From Chondrosia reniformis (Eukaryota; Porifera; Demospongiae; Chondrillida; Chondrillidae): 64,000 bases of DNA. Below the pieces are notes generated by a model. It was not told the origin of the DNA. It saw only the letters and a program-made list of their open reading frames with translations, and did no database searches. Of the stretch, positions 1 to 14,000 are shown piece after piece. Location: contig OX359192.1 of the NCBI GenBank assembly GCA_947172415.1, positions 8,243,401 to 8,307,400 on the forward strand. Direction: 5' to 3'. The translations under genes and the position numbers were made by a program. Within the stretch, counting starts at the first letter, position 1, and each line of letters opens with the position of its first letter.

Positions 1-135
1 CTCTTCTTCTTCGGCATTCTGATCTCGACCGTTTGTTACCACAACTTCACACATATAGCGAAATATCTCAAATCCAATTCCCATTCGACTAGGTCTAATC
101 GGGATTGGGAAATGGGAAGCTTAATAGATTAAAAA

Positions 136-3100
136 ATGGCCGAAGGTTCAACGCGTAATCAGCAGAAGGGCGTCTTGAACACGATCGAGTATGTTGGAGA
201 GGCCGTAGACAATAAGATTAGGAGTGGTGGGAAGCTTGTGTTTAGAATGGGAAGTAGTTTTGCAGAAAGTATAAAAGGTTTGCTTCATAGAGAAAACCGA
301 ATTCCGTCCGAAGGAGAATCCTCAACTACCGATGAAGAACCTGCCTCAGACTTTACGAAGTTGGAAGGAGACCAAATTGTTTTTAGAAAAAATAACGTTC
401 TCTATAAAATGGAAGATCTTAGAAAAATACCTGGATATTTATTTATTCGTGCGCAAAAGATGTTGGTACCTGACGTAGTCCTAATACTTAACTGGGTGCC
501 CAATTCTAGTATGTGCAAAAGCGACGACAAGCCATTGCAGGCAATATCAATAAACTTGAGCGAAGTAGAGACAGTAAAGGTGTTTTTCACCGAAGATATC
601 GACTCCACGGAGGAGGCGGGACACGTTATCGTTCGTTTTGCCAACGCCACTTTTTATGTATTTCATTTTCCAACTGGTGGATTGATTGGCTTTATGGAGA
701 CGCTCCGTGCCTGCACGTACCTTAAAGAAGAGGAGAACAGTGAAGTAAACTGTCGCAAGTTCGTTGTCCACCACCCGCAGCTTGGCCTCCAGAAGCTGCA
801 TCCTGGAGAGGAGCGGTACCGTTCTGTGCTCACACTGGACTTGTGGAGACAGCTGATGGACGTGGACGGTGTAGTGACTGATCCAGTTCTTGTGCAGAGT
901 GTGAGTAGAACCATTGGGACGAGCTGTGCTGCACGCTGACTCACATATAGTATAGAATAGATTGTTTGGTTTTATTCAACAACATTCCATTGGGTATGTT
1001 GTATATATGTTGCCTTTTACTGTAGAATAGATGTAGCATGTAGGAAAATGGTGTTATAGATTACTCATCATTATGACCATGTTGTAGCTGATTAATGTCA
1101 GTTCACATATCGTATTGTGCAACATCTAGCTCCTTCCCATGTCCCAGTTGTGGTTTGCATATGGCTCTTCTCTGCTTGTTGCATAATATGCCTACTAAAA
1201 CTGAAACTACACTTTCCTTTAGACTTTACAATAGTATTCATGTAAGTGTATTAGAGTTAAGTGTTTACTTCACTTAATAGTTTTCTGATAATTTGATAGA
1301 TTGTATTCTTTAAGGGGATTTCCCATGATGTTCGTGCTGAGGTGTGGCCGTACTTACTGGGTGTGTATCCGTGGTCCTCCACCAGAAAGGAGAGAGTGAA
1401 GCTAAAAGCAGAGATGGCAAAAGAGTTTGATGACCTCCAAGGACGATTGTGAGTAACCCCTTTGCTAGAACTGTACCTGTAGTCATATTGCTAGGACTGT
1501 ACCTGTAGTCATATTGCTAGGACTGTACCTGTAGTCATATTGCTAGGAGTGTACCTGTAGTCATATTGCTAGGACTGTACCTGTAGTCATATTGCTAGGA
1601 CTGTACCTGTAGTCATATTGCTAGAACTGTACCTGTAGTCATATTGCTAGGACTGTACCTGTAGTCATATTGCTAGGACTGTACCTGTAGTCATATTGCT
1701 AGGAGTGTACCTGTAGTCATATTGCTAGGAGTGTACCTGTAGTCATATTGCTAGGACTGTACCTGTAGTCATATTGCTAGGACTGTACCTGTAGTCATAT
1801 TGCTAGGACTGTACCTGTAGTCATATTGCTAGGACTGTACCTGTAGTCATATTGCTAGGACTGTACCTGTAGTCATATTGCTAGGAGTGTACCTGTAGTC
1901 ATATTGCTAGGAGTGTACCTGTAGTCATATTGCTAGGACTGTACCTGTAGTCATATTGCTAGGACTGTACCTGTAGTCATATTGCTAGGAGTGTACCTGT
2001 AGTCATATTGCTAGGAGTGTACCTGTAGTCATATTGCTAGGACTGTACCTGTAGTCATATTGCTAGGACTGTACCTGTAGTCATATTGCTAGTACTGTAC
2101 CTGTAGTCATATTGCTAGGACTGTACCTGTAGTCATATTGCTAGGAGTGTACCTGTAGTCATATTGCTAGTACTGTACCTGTAGTCATATTGCTAGTACT
2201 GTACCTGTAGTTATATTGCTAGGACTGTACCTGTAGTCATATTGCTAGTACTGTACCTGTAGTTATATTGCTAGGACTGTACCTGTAGTCATATTGCTAG
2301 TACTGTACCTGTAGTCATATTGCTAGGAGTGTACCTGTAGTCATATTGCTAGGAGTGTACCTGTAGTCATATTGCTAGTACTGTACCTGTAGTCATATTG
2401 CTAGTACTGTACCTGTAGTTATATTGCTAGGACTGTACCTGTAGTCATATTGCTAGTACTGTACCTGTAGTTATATTGCTAGGACTGTACCTGTAGTCAT
2501 ATTGCTAGTACTGTACCTGTAGTTATATTGCTAGTACTGTACCTGTAGTCATATTGCTAGTACTGTACCTGTAGTCATATTGCTAGGACTGTACCTGTAG
2601 TCATATTGCTAGGACTGTACCTGTAGTCATATTGCTAGGACTGTACCTGTAGTCATATTGCTAGGACTGTACCTGTAGTCATATTGCTAGTACTGTACCT
2701 GTAGTCATATTGCTAGTACTGTACCTGTAGTCATATTGCTAGTACTGTACCTGTAGTCATATTGCTAGTACTGTACCTGTAGTCATATTGCTAGTACTGT
2801 ACCTGTAGTCATATTGCTAGGACTGTACCTGTAGTCATATTGCTAGTACTGTACCTGTAGTCATATTGCTAGTACTGTACCTGTAGTCATATTGCTAGTA
2901 CTGTACCTGTAGTCATATTGCTAGGACTGTACCTGTAGTCATATTGCTAGGACTGTACCTGTAGTCATATTGCTAGTACTGTACCTGTAGTCATATTGCT
3001 AGGAGTGTACCTGTAGTCATATTGCTAGGACTGTACCTATAGTCATATTGCTAGGACTGTACCTGTAGTCATATTGCTAGGACTGTACCTGTAGTCATAT

Positions 3101-5915
3101 TGCTAGGACTGTACCTGTAGTCATATTGCTAGGACTGTACCTGTAGTCATATTGCTAGGACTGTACCTGTAGTCATATTGCTAGGACTGTACCTGTAGTC
3201 ATATTGCTAGGACTGTACCTGTAGTCATATTGCTAGGACTGTACCTGTAGTCATATTGCTAGGACTGTACCTGTAGTCATATTGCTAGGAGTGTACCTAT
3301 AGTCATATTGCTAGGACTGTACCTGTAGTCATATTGCTAGGACTGTACCTATAGTCATATTGCTAGGACTGTACCTGTAGTCATATTGCTAGGACTGTAC
3401 CTGTAGTCATATTGCTAGTACTGTACCTGTAGTCATATTGCTAGGACTGTACCTGTAGTCATATTGCTAGGACTGTACCTGTAGTCATATTGCTAGTACT
3501 GTACCTGTAGTCATATTGCTAGGAGTGTACCTGTAGTCATATTGCTAGGACTGTACCTATAGTCATATTGCTAGGACTGTACCTGTAGTCATATTGCTAG
3601 GACTGTACCTGTAGTCATATTGCTAGGACTGTACCTGTAGTCATATTGCTAGGACTGTACCTGTAGTCATATTGCTAGGACTGTACCTGTAGTCATATTG
3701 CTAGGACTGTACCTGTAGTCATATTGCTAGGACTGTACCTGTAGTCATATTGCTAGGACTGTACCTGTAGTCATATTGCTAGGACTGTACCTGTAGTCAT
3801 ATTGCTAGGAGTGTACCTATAGTCATATTGCTAGGACTGTACCTGTAGTCATATTGCTAGGACTGTACCTATAGTCATATTGCTAGGACTGTACCTGTAG
3901 TCATATTGCTAGGACTGTACCTGTAGTCATATTGCTAGGACTGTACCTGTAGTCATATTGCTAGGAGTGTACCTGTAGTCATATTGCTAGGACTGTACCT
4001 GTAATCATATTGCTAGGACTGTACCTGTAGTCATATTGCTAGGACTGTACCTGTAGTCATATTGCTAGGACTGTACCTGTAGTCATATTGCTAGGACTGT
4101 ACCTGTAGTCATATTGCTAGGACTGTACCTGTAGTCATATTGCTAGGAGTGTACCTGTAGTCATATTGCTAGGACTGTACCTGTAATCATATTGCTAGGA
4201 CTGTACCTGTAGTCATATTGCTAGGACTGTACCTGTAGTCATATTGCTAGGAGTGTATGTATGTATCTGATTAGTGAACCTTTAGTATGTTAGGTCAAAT
4301 GGGTGACTGTACTCTCCAGACAGTCACTTGTTGACGGTTGTTAGTAAGTGATCTCTTTGTTATCAGACTAGAAGAAGTCATCTCTGATTCTGAAACTAGT
4401 CGACTATCAGAAATGGATAAGAGGATGGAAAAGGATGTCTTGAGAGCTGATATGTCCACTTTTAAAGGAGATGTTGACGGGAACAGAGAGAACCTCAGGT
4501 GTGTGATATGATCCCACCTAATCTCAGCTCTGCATGTAGGGTTGAGCCAAATGGTCAACATTTTAAGCTTATGTACAATCTTATTAATAGTGTATTTTAT
4601 CCACAACCCTTTGAACTGGCAGTTTTGTATAGTTTGGTATAGGTCAGACATTGTATTGACAAATATAAAAATATTGCCTTTTCAAAGGTTGAACCTATCT
4701 TCCCTGCATGTGCTAAGCTGAGCTGTATCCTCATTATGGGGTTGCTCTCTAAGTCATTAAGTAGTCTAAGAAGGTTATGTTTTAATCTATTATTCCCTTT
4801 ATATTTCTTTAGCTTCATAGGCACGAAACCATATGTTTTGGAATAATATACATTTGTCTCTGTTGTGTTTGATGAATGAAGACACTTTGTCAGTGATTTC
4901 CTCCATTATTCTATTCTATAGACTTATCATTTTATGTTCCTTGTTAAGCAAGGAGGCAGCCACCTACACTCAGGGAATGACAGATCTGGCACTGCCGATA
5001 CTTGCTGTGTTACAAGACCTGCCACTAGCTTTCCGGTGTTATCTCAAGTTACTTCAGAAACACTCACTATTTTGTACTCCACAGTCACTCAAGAAGATTG
5101 ATGAACTAATGGTGAGACAACTTCAGAGGCATGACTCTAATTAGCAGTAATGATGTGATTAGTACTCTGGAACATGTTCCATTGAATATCAAAATGTCTT
5201 CCCTATACTTGGTACAGGAAATTTCATAATTAATTTGAAATTTGAATATTGAGCTTAATTTCAAATCCTACAAATTTCCCAGTATACCATCTATATACAT
5301 TAATTAATAAATAGTTATTTCAAAAATGTGGTTAATTTGAATGTGATTGTTTTTTTCTAAAATGTGTTCAAATTAACAAGATTCAAATGTGCATGTAGGT
5401 AAAATGGTGTTCTAAATGTAGAATTGTTTAAAATGAGATGGGCCTCTCTCTTTTAGGAATCATTAAAGCATTTGGTTCAGTTTCTATCAAGGCCCTTTTT
5501 TGACCTGATCACATCAGCCAATGAGAGTGGAGATATGCTATTCTGTCACAGATGGTTACTAGTTCATTTCAAAAGAGAATTTTCAATCTCTGATATAATG
5601 AGAGTGTGGGAGGTGATGTGGGCATGCCAGGACAGCCATGTTTTTCACTTGCTCATCTGTCAAGCTATCATATGCATGTATGGTGGAAAGCCAGTTGAAG
5701 AAGAAATGGATACAGACAATATGCTTATATACTTTACTGGATTGGCTCATTCAATGCCAGTGGAAGTTGTGCTGTCACAAGCTCGAGGTCTTCTACATCA
5801 GTTGTCAGTGTCTGAACTACCTCTAGAAATCCAGAGCATTTTGTTGCTTAAGAATCCTGCTCCCGCAGAACTAAGTCATCAGTTTGAACTTAATAATGAA
5901 CCAATTGTGGTGTAA
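136..5915 (+). CDS. TBC1D16: TBC1 domain family member 16-like Rab GTPase-activating protein
   Basis: Five exons join in frame: 136-900, 1315-1448, 4367-4498, 4922-5111 and 5457-5915, giving about 559 aa. The N-terminal third carries the TBC1D16-type segment with GYLFIRAQ and LILNWVPNS followed by the VFHF block. The TBC domain begins near residue 256 (EVWPYLLGVYPWSST). The GAP arginine finger lies in KDVLRAD (exon 3) and the glutamine finger in YTQGM (exon 4). The C-terminal block MLFCHRWLLVHFKREF and the FHLLIC/IYGG region are closer to TBC1D16 as I recall it than to TBC1D15/17 or SGSM. TBC1D16 family members act on Rab4-type recycling endosome GTPases; that role is family knowledge. The protein is shorter than vertebrate TBC1D16, mainly through a missing disordered N-terminal insert. 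Intron 2 is almost entirely minisatellite. The gene converges on SLC25A38, with 214 bp between stop codons. Confidence 0.9.
1464..4255. repeat. 26-bp minisatellite, about 107 copies, in TBC1D16 intron 2
   Basis: A 26 bp unit, core GTACCTGTAGTCATATTGC, repeats head to tail and fills the intron from 15 bp after the donor to about 110 bp before the acceptor. Units differ mainly at the positions read as GGAC, GTAC or GGAG and at rare CTATAG or GTAATC variants. The variant order repeats at a 520 bp offset (20 units), for example 3001-3360 against 3521-3880. A GTAATC variant also recurs 182 bp (7 units) apart, at 4001 and 4183. Confidence 0.97.
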
Positions 5916-6129
5916 CACTTATTGTATATTTATTTTGTAAATAACTAGAAACAGATTGAATTTAAGTTCAGAATTGTTTAACAACATGATCAGTCATTCA
6001 ATACATTTTGTGTAAGCTGTATGCAATGCATGTGTTGTGAACAATGAATGCATAAATGTGTGCAGTGTTAGTACAGAAACTGAGTGCAGTGCAAATACAA
6101 TAATCAGTAAAAATGGATTGGTTGATTTG

Positions 6130-7538
6130 TTAGTTGATTAGGGCAGAGTTCACAACTTTGATGATCTCTTCGTAGAAGGTCCAAGTGAAGGCTGCCATGC
6201 AAGAGCGACGCAGCATACGAGGTACCACTCCAGTAAACAGACCCTTTGTTCCGTTACTTCTAACAACATTTGACAGGACTTCAAATACACCCTTGATATT
6301 ATTCTGGTCCACTTGCTGGTAAGTCTTGATGACATCTGCTGGTTGGGTGATGATGGATGCCATCATTCCAGCAAAAATTCCACAGGCCAGGTTCTGGAAA
6401 GGCGAAAGCTCCTGGTAGCGACCAAAGTTAGCCATTACTAGCTTGCTTTGCATGTAAAACATTAAATATAGCCCAGAAAATGGAGCATCTCTCAAAACAG
6501 TGGCTTTAGAACCTTTGTAGAAACCTACAATAAACCATACAATCATAACACCAATCAAACAAGACATAACAATTGGGCTTCACACCTCTGAATCCTTCTT
6601 TCCTAACAATATGACTAAGCGCTTGCATTTGGCTGCTGTATCCAAACCTTCCACTCTCAAATCTGGTCTTTATGACGGATACAGGCATTACACTCAGAGT
6701 GACTGCTGTTCGGGACAGGAACCCAACAGCTAAGGACTCGTACATTTTCAAAGGCCTTCCTGTTTTCCTACAAACCAACAATCATTACCACTCAACACCA
6801 AGTTCTGGGAAAATTAATAAATAATAAGGAATCCCTACCCTACTATGATGCCTTTCAAGGTATTCACAGCTCCAAAGTACAATCCAATACCAGGGATACA
6901 TCTTGAGATGGACTAAAAAGGAATAAAACAACAATGCATACAAGCCTCTACTCACCAGAAGGACGGGATGGCTAGAAAAAAAGGAGATACAAAAAGAAAA
7001 AACCGTGAAAAAATGAAGCGTGGGCGTAACTAAGCACCTCTGACAAAAGTACACTTGATTCTAAAAATAAACCGGATGTGAAAATACAAATCGCGGGCGC
7101 GGCCCTTTAAGTTCACTCAACACTTTATAAATTAATATTCTGGGCGCCACTGGGCACAGAATGGAACAATTAGACACACACTTACAGGTGCAGTTCCCTT
7201 CCATAACCCTCTCCATTTCTCGTCCCTTAAGACATTAGAAAAGGTTCCAAAGATGTTAATGGAAACTGCCTGGCCGGGGATGGCTGGAATGGGATTCCTG
7301 TGGAGGGCAGACATAAAACGTGATTCTAGTCCAGTTCAGTACTAGTACAACTTACATTGCTACAGTTGCAACTTGCATTCTTGTCTTGATTAGGTCCAGT
7401 GGCTGGAACAAAGTGGTGGTAAGGGCGCCGCTTACTGCCCCACCAGTGAAGTTGGCTAAAAAGGTCTGAAAGAACACAAAAGGATCACACCACAAGTTAC
7501 CCAAAGGAAACATCACCTACTTTTCCACGACGCTCCAT
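6130..7538 (-). CDS. SLC25A38: Mitochondrial glycine transporter, SLC25A38 family
   Basis: Six exons on the minus strand join in frame: 7521-7538, 7356-7465, 7186-7297, 6839-6912, 6586-6767 and 6130-6524, giving 296 aa, the usual carrier length. Three mitochondrial carrier repeats are visible, with signature motifs QPLDLIKTR, MPVSVIKTR and QPADVIKT. The segments SGRFGY, VLRDAPFSGLYLMFY and CGIFAGMMAS are typical of SLC25A38/Hem25, which imports glycine across the inner mitochondrial membrane for haem synthesis. The first coding exon encodes only six residues (MERRGK); the start is chosen because phases close from there. Transport substrate is inferred from the family. Confidence 0.93.
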
Positions 7539-8090
7539 TCTTTTTCTTCTTTATAATAAATTAAAATTAGCTAGAAATAGTAGATGTTAGATTTTTCGGC
7601 GACCCTGTAGTTCAGCTCTGTAGGTTAACGAGGGCTTAACCCTTCCTCAATGTGTTAGCAGCAGTGAACAGTCATTTTGACTAAGGAAAATCTAAAGCGC
7701 CATTCGCTTTGAAATAAGTCTTTCAAGAATATCTTCCCTTTGTCTCAGTTGAATGTGCTTAAATGATAGGAGTGGAACGATCCACTGCTCTATATTGCAA
7801 TCCTATGCTGACTGGTCAAAACCGGATCACACATTGCAACAGTGGTCTATTAATTTCAAAGATTTGAATTCAAAAAACGGAAATTATTGGCCAATAGCCT
7901 CTAACTTGTACAAGCCGGTTTACAAAACAGGAAATACCATTTATCTATAACGCCCCCAAAAATTCCTTAATCTCTCGACAGAGATGCATGATACGTTTTT
8001 CTGATATAATATATATATATATAAGATAAATTATTGTTCTTGTTATATAAAACAAACACAAAATCACAAATAGTTTCAAAGCTAAAGATT
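7539..8090. other. Intergenic: SLC25A38 upstream region and ANKFN1 3' end
   Basis: No convincing coding exon, RNA gene or repeat was recognised here. It contains the likely SLC25A38 promoter next to 7538 and the 3' flank of ANKFN1 next to 8091, with an AT dinucleotide tract around 8007-8025. Confidence 0.6.
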
Positions 8091-11000
8091 TCAAACACTT
8101 GTACAGGGACCTTGTTCACTTGGTTGCAAAATGTCTTCAGATTGCCTCCGCAGACATAATTTAAAATTTGGCAAATCTCTACCAAGATCTGCAAGATGAA
8201 AGTCTTTTTCTAGTATAAATTCATGACCTCCCTTTGATGCACTGACATAAAAACTGTTCATATCATGATTCTTTACACCTGTAGCTCCAATTCCTTTCTG
8301 TCTCTTGAATTCTTCCAGTTGTGACACAGTCAGTTCAATGACATTTTTTACTGAGACAAACGGACTAATATTCAACTAAAAAAGAAATAGTGAGTCACGC
8401 ATCATAAACAATTTTAGATAAGGGTTATTCCATATTCATAGTCTTAAACTAAGCATTCAAAGCAATGATGTCATACGTACATTTATGTACTTATGTATGT
8501 ACATATTGAAAGTATACTATATATACATTCCCCAAATCTCCTAAATATGCTAAAACTATTATGACTTAATCTTTGACTATGACAGCTGCAAAGTATGCAA
8601 ACAGGATAATATTCTATTCTGGATGTCATACCTTGACTGTAGTCCCAGGGGCCAGGCCTGTATTGTAAAGGGGGGTGATTCTGATACAGGTAGGCTGAAT
8701 CTCGTCCTTCACTGATGGCACATCTACAAAATAAGCAAGGACATTTGTACAAACTGGTAATAAGTCAAATCTAGGAATCACACATTATACAGACTTGCAC
8801 ATCTATAGCTGCTCAGGCTTTGAATCAAGGTACAGACAGGTGAAGCAATACAATACAAATAGCAGTGTTAACCACAAAAAGGAAAGGAGAGATAACAGTC
8901 AGAACAGTCCCCTACACCCTCAACTTAAGAGGGTTGGAATGAACACTTAAAACAGTGCATGTGTACTTGTGTGTGTGCAAACAAGTGATACAATTGGTAC
9001 TCCTAAAAAGGAAATAGTAAAAATAACTGAAATAGCAGACAAACTTGTTGAAGGATTGCTTCTGGCAGCAGTGGTTTCTGATCTAGCTGACATTATCACA
9101 CTGACTGGAATACTGTGTTGGTTTGTCTCTCGACCTCTCTTCAAGGCTCCATCTATCCATAGCACCTGATGCCACAAAGTGTTTAGGTCCTTTAGAGAAA
9201 ACAAGACGATGAGAATGAGAATGACAATTAATAAAGCTCGTTGGATAACACATCTCAAAAATAAAATGTGTTCAAAATTCTTCTATGCCTGTATTAAATA
9301 TGTACTCACAGTATTAAATTTCTCTAAATTTTTGAAAGCTTCACTTGCAAGCTCCATCTCTCCTTTAGTGAAAGCCTGACATACAAAAGAGAAGGTTGGA
9401 CACCCTTTGACCATACTATCTGACACTGCCTTAAACCTTTCATGTAACCTACGTACCTGCCGACGTTTATGTTTTGCTATAGCCTGTTCCAGCTCCAATC
9501 TCGCAGACAATTGAGCATACTTCTTCAGAAAGGCTTGCTGGTATGTGTGGAATTGAACTAAAATTGAAAGTATGTGGGAAGTGTTACTTATTATCAACAA
9601 ACTATAAGAAAGGCATTTAGATTATGTGTATGTATGTACATACAAAATGATAAGGTTTTTGTGTTCACTACATCAACAACACTAAATGAATCAATAGTCT
9701 CAACCCTTCGACCTTACGTATGTAGGTCTTCATAGAAAATAATGAAGGAGGAGGAGTAGGAAAACCCTAGTTAAATAGGGAGGAAAATCCCCTTGTTAAA
9801 TGGGGAGGTGTAGGCTCTAAGATATCATTTGTACATATGTATACAAATACGTATAGAGGGACAACAATAAGTGTTGTTATGGAAACCATTAGAGGGAGTG
9901 GCTCAAGTGCCTCATATAAAGGTGACCACACCCTCCAGGTACACCTTCAAATAGAGACTGCCTTAATAAATTAATTGGTTCAAATAATTTAATTTATTGA
10001 TTCAGGTGATGTTGAAGATCATCACATTGTGCTGCATGCATACTAACTTATTTCAAAGAGAGGCATGGGCATGCCAAAGGTGGTGGGAAATTCCCAAGAT
10101 CCTTCTTCACTTCCTGGCGGTAAACAGACCTTGTCTGCTTGGGGCATAAGAAGAATGAAAGCCACATCTTCATTTAGTTCAACAACTTCAAAGTTGTATA
10201 GCCGGAGATCTGCAATTTCCTTCACAACACAAAAAGACCACAAACTTGGTAACAGAACAACATTGCTAACATGTTTACATAAGAAAAGTGACAATATAAA
10301 TGTATTTTTATAGCAAACATTAAAGACACATGATTATATGTAGTATTCAATATTTGAAGCTTGTCATGTGATTAGTAGCCATTGGATGCTGCAGAAGCTA
10401 CCAAACATACAATTAGAGCTACTTTCCCAAGTACAACATGATACACAACACTTAGCTGTAGGGTAATATTACAATCTATAAATAGCCAACAGTTGAGGTG
10501 TCTCCAGCACACACACAGAACAGGGAAACGTGTTCAGAGTCAAAGGTAATGCAATCAGTTTCACATAACCTAACATACATTTGCTTCAAGTTTTAATTGA
10601 TCCACAAATTGATTCACTGCCTTAAAAATTTGTTCTTGGAAAACACTGGTGAGCTCTGAATTGGTACTTGACTCCTCCCCCTCTTGAAGAGACTTTAGCC
10701 AACTCCATTCTTCTCTGTAGTAAAATCATGATGTGTAGTGTGATGTAATCACAAGTCACATGACCATGTCACATGACCAATACATATCAATGAGCTGATG
10801 CAATCGCAAGTCACATGACCAATATATATCAATGAGCTGATGCATTCGCAAGTCACATGACCATATCACATGACCAATTCATATCAATGAGCTGATGCAA
10901 TCGCAAGTCACATGACCATGTCACATGACCAATTCATATCAATGAGCTGATGCAATTGCAAGTCACATGATCATCAATGAGCTTGACTCACTTGGACACA

Positions 11001-14000
11001 TTGGGACAGTCCCTGATCTTGTAGTGAGGTACGACATTGGGGTGCTGCTTGGATGACAAGATCTTCAGATACCCTACTGTGCTGACAGACTGGAAGTACC
11101 CCAGATAGAGGCCCTTGGGGATGGGCTCCAAGCTATTCTTGTGGTAAGATATGATATCCTACAAACACATTGGAGACTACACTTGGCCTTCGAAACTCCA
11201 CAAAAGGGAGCTACTTAATCATAACTGAGAATATTTGAACAGCCCACCACTATCTTAAACAATTTCCCTCATTATCTAAGAGACTGTGAACATGATAATG
11301 GTAGATTAATGTGCTGGCCCATGTAGTCAGGGACAGTAAACAAGCCTGGAACACATCCATTCAGGTGGTTATGTATACAAACATGCACCATTTACACACT
11401 CTCCCACTCTCCCAACGGTGTACACTAAGGAATGCACTAGTGTTACGCTGTACAAGTAACATCAGCAACTGATACAGACACAATGAATGGGAACTACAAA
11501 CATCAAAGTCAAAATATCAAGCTAAAGTGGCAATCCTCAAAACATACGTATTACTTGTGAAAAGCGACATCAGGATTACATACATATGTATAAAGTACTG
11601 CTATGATAGTAATATGAATAGTCACACGTAGCACCGGTAGATCCTCAATCCCTGTCAGCTCAACCAACTCACCATGGCATCAAAGTAGAGCTTCTCTGGT
11701 GTTGGCGGAACCATAGAAAGAGGACTGGTTAATGGTCTCTTCTTCCCCATCTTTGCCAGTGTTATCCACTTCAGAGACTGTCCTTGAGCCGACTTGGTCT
11801 GCTCCACATAGTTAACCACAACCAACACAGTGGACACACCGTCAAAGTAAGGCATGGGATAGAGCATTCCCAGGTCCTGAACGCCAGTGGCACTCTGCAA
11901 GCGAGAGGCAGCACACATCTCAATAACAAACTGACGATTGTACAGACAAAGGGCTCGAGGCAAAACAGTCTATTTCCCTAATGTCGCACACACAGCCAAA
12001 CCGTCTCATGATTAGTGCTATAATAATTGAGCGCAGGTGTTCGTACTCTGACTGAGTGGTGGCTACACCTTTTTAGCATATTAGGCAGACAAACTTGTTA
12101 ATGAAGTTAAGCAATTACAGCATTGGATATTCACACATATGCATACACAACTCCATGTCAGAGAGAGCTCGAGGGACTAGCTGTGTAATCAGGTGTAATA
12201 AAGTGTAAATTGTGACTCAGTTGACTGGACTTTATTTAACATAATACAGTATTTGTCTGAATAGAGGCCCGGGCCTCTAATTCACTCCAATCTTTTTGAC
12301 CCAGTCTGGCCTCAATACAGACAAATACAGTCCAATATACACACATATATAGACATTTTTATTTTTTTAATATACTTCCTACTTTTAATATAATACTTTT
12401 TTAGACAAATTACTTTTCTAATATATTATAATGTGCAATATATTACCTGAAGGTCAGCCAGTACTGCCAATATTTTGTTCTTAAAGTGTATGTTGGGAGA
12501 TGAGGTGCAACTGGAGGACCAATCACGGAGAGTCTTAACAAGATCACTTGCACAAAGAACCTGTAGCAGAGAGAGACATGTCCTGTCCAACAAATTTGAC
12601 CACACCTCCATCCAACCGGAGCAGGACAGGGGGTTGGCAAGCCTACCTTATTGAGCCAAGACATGTCGGAGCCAAAGGACGCTCTGTTGTAGTCATCTCC
12701 CACCTCAACGATGGGGAAGTTGTCATCGCTTGTCACTAAAACCTTTTCCTCATCCGAATACAGCAGAAGAGCCAGATATAGACCACTGTACGGAGGAAGG
12801 AATATTACAGATCAACAGATGTCTGCAACCTGATTCACAGGTACTTGGGTTACAGTAAAACCTTACGATTTTAAGTTTTTGTGAAATTTGATAATGTTTC
12901 CAAACAGCTTAGAAATGCCTTTCTTTATTGATTTCTGTCTAGCACTTGCTGCAGTTGTTGGTGAACTACTAGGATCAGACAAGACCACAGCGGAACCATT
13001 CTGAGTATAAAAGTCCTGTGTAGAAGCACCCAGGGTTAGAATACGATTGAAGCTACCTTCGTAGCGAGGTTTACTTTCAACAAGATCATGCCAAGCTACA
13101 AAAAGACATAGATTATGAAGGAATGCTACCACTTAGGTGTGAAGATAAATAATTCACAAAAAATAAGTTGGTAGCAGAAAAGAAAGGAATGTATAAGTGA
13201 TTTGTGTGAATGTAGGCGGGAACAAGCGTGAAATATTTTCAAATGTCAAATAACTGAACTACCTATGCAGGTCAGGCAATAAAATAACATATCCTTCATT
13301 CATTCATTCTCATCACAGGGCCCCAAAGCACTGTTTTACATACCCTTCCACACATTATGGTGAGATTACAACACATTGCATCACATTATGGTGAGATTAC
13401 AACACATTGCATCACATTATGGTGAGATTACAACACATTGCATCACTTTATGGTGAGATTACAACACATTGCATCACATTATGGTGAGATTACAACACAT
13501 TGCATCACATTATGGTGAGATTACAAGAGACTTACTGGAAGGAACAGCATAATTAGGAACAGAAGCAGCAACAGGACCAAATCCGGCTACATTACAAGCT
13601 GACACACGGACATAGTATCTTTCTCCCTACCAAACGGAGGAGGCAGTTGAGGTAATCTGATCAAAGGCTTGATAGTGAATCAGGATATCATTGCATAGCA
13701 GTTACAGTTACCAAACACTCATTCACACAATAGACTGATTTAGTTTACACAGTGTGGCAGGCATCATTTTACATCAATATGTCATTACATGGGATCAGAG
13801 GGTGGGAGGTAATTACACAACACAGTGAGGGCAAGGCTATTACACAACACAGTGGGGGTGGGGCAATCCCATACACCGTCATGGGTCTGTCCTTCCCATG
13901 GCTGTTTGTAGTAGTAAGGCATGTAGGGAGGTGTGTAGGGAGGCGTGTAGGGAGGCATGTAGGGAGGCGTGTAGGGAGGCGTGTAGGGAGGCATGTAGGG

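Noticed and set aside
1464-4255. CRISPR array
   Set aside because: Contiguous 26-bp head-to-tail units without unique spacers, in an animal intron. It is a minisatellite.
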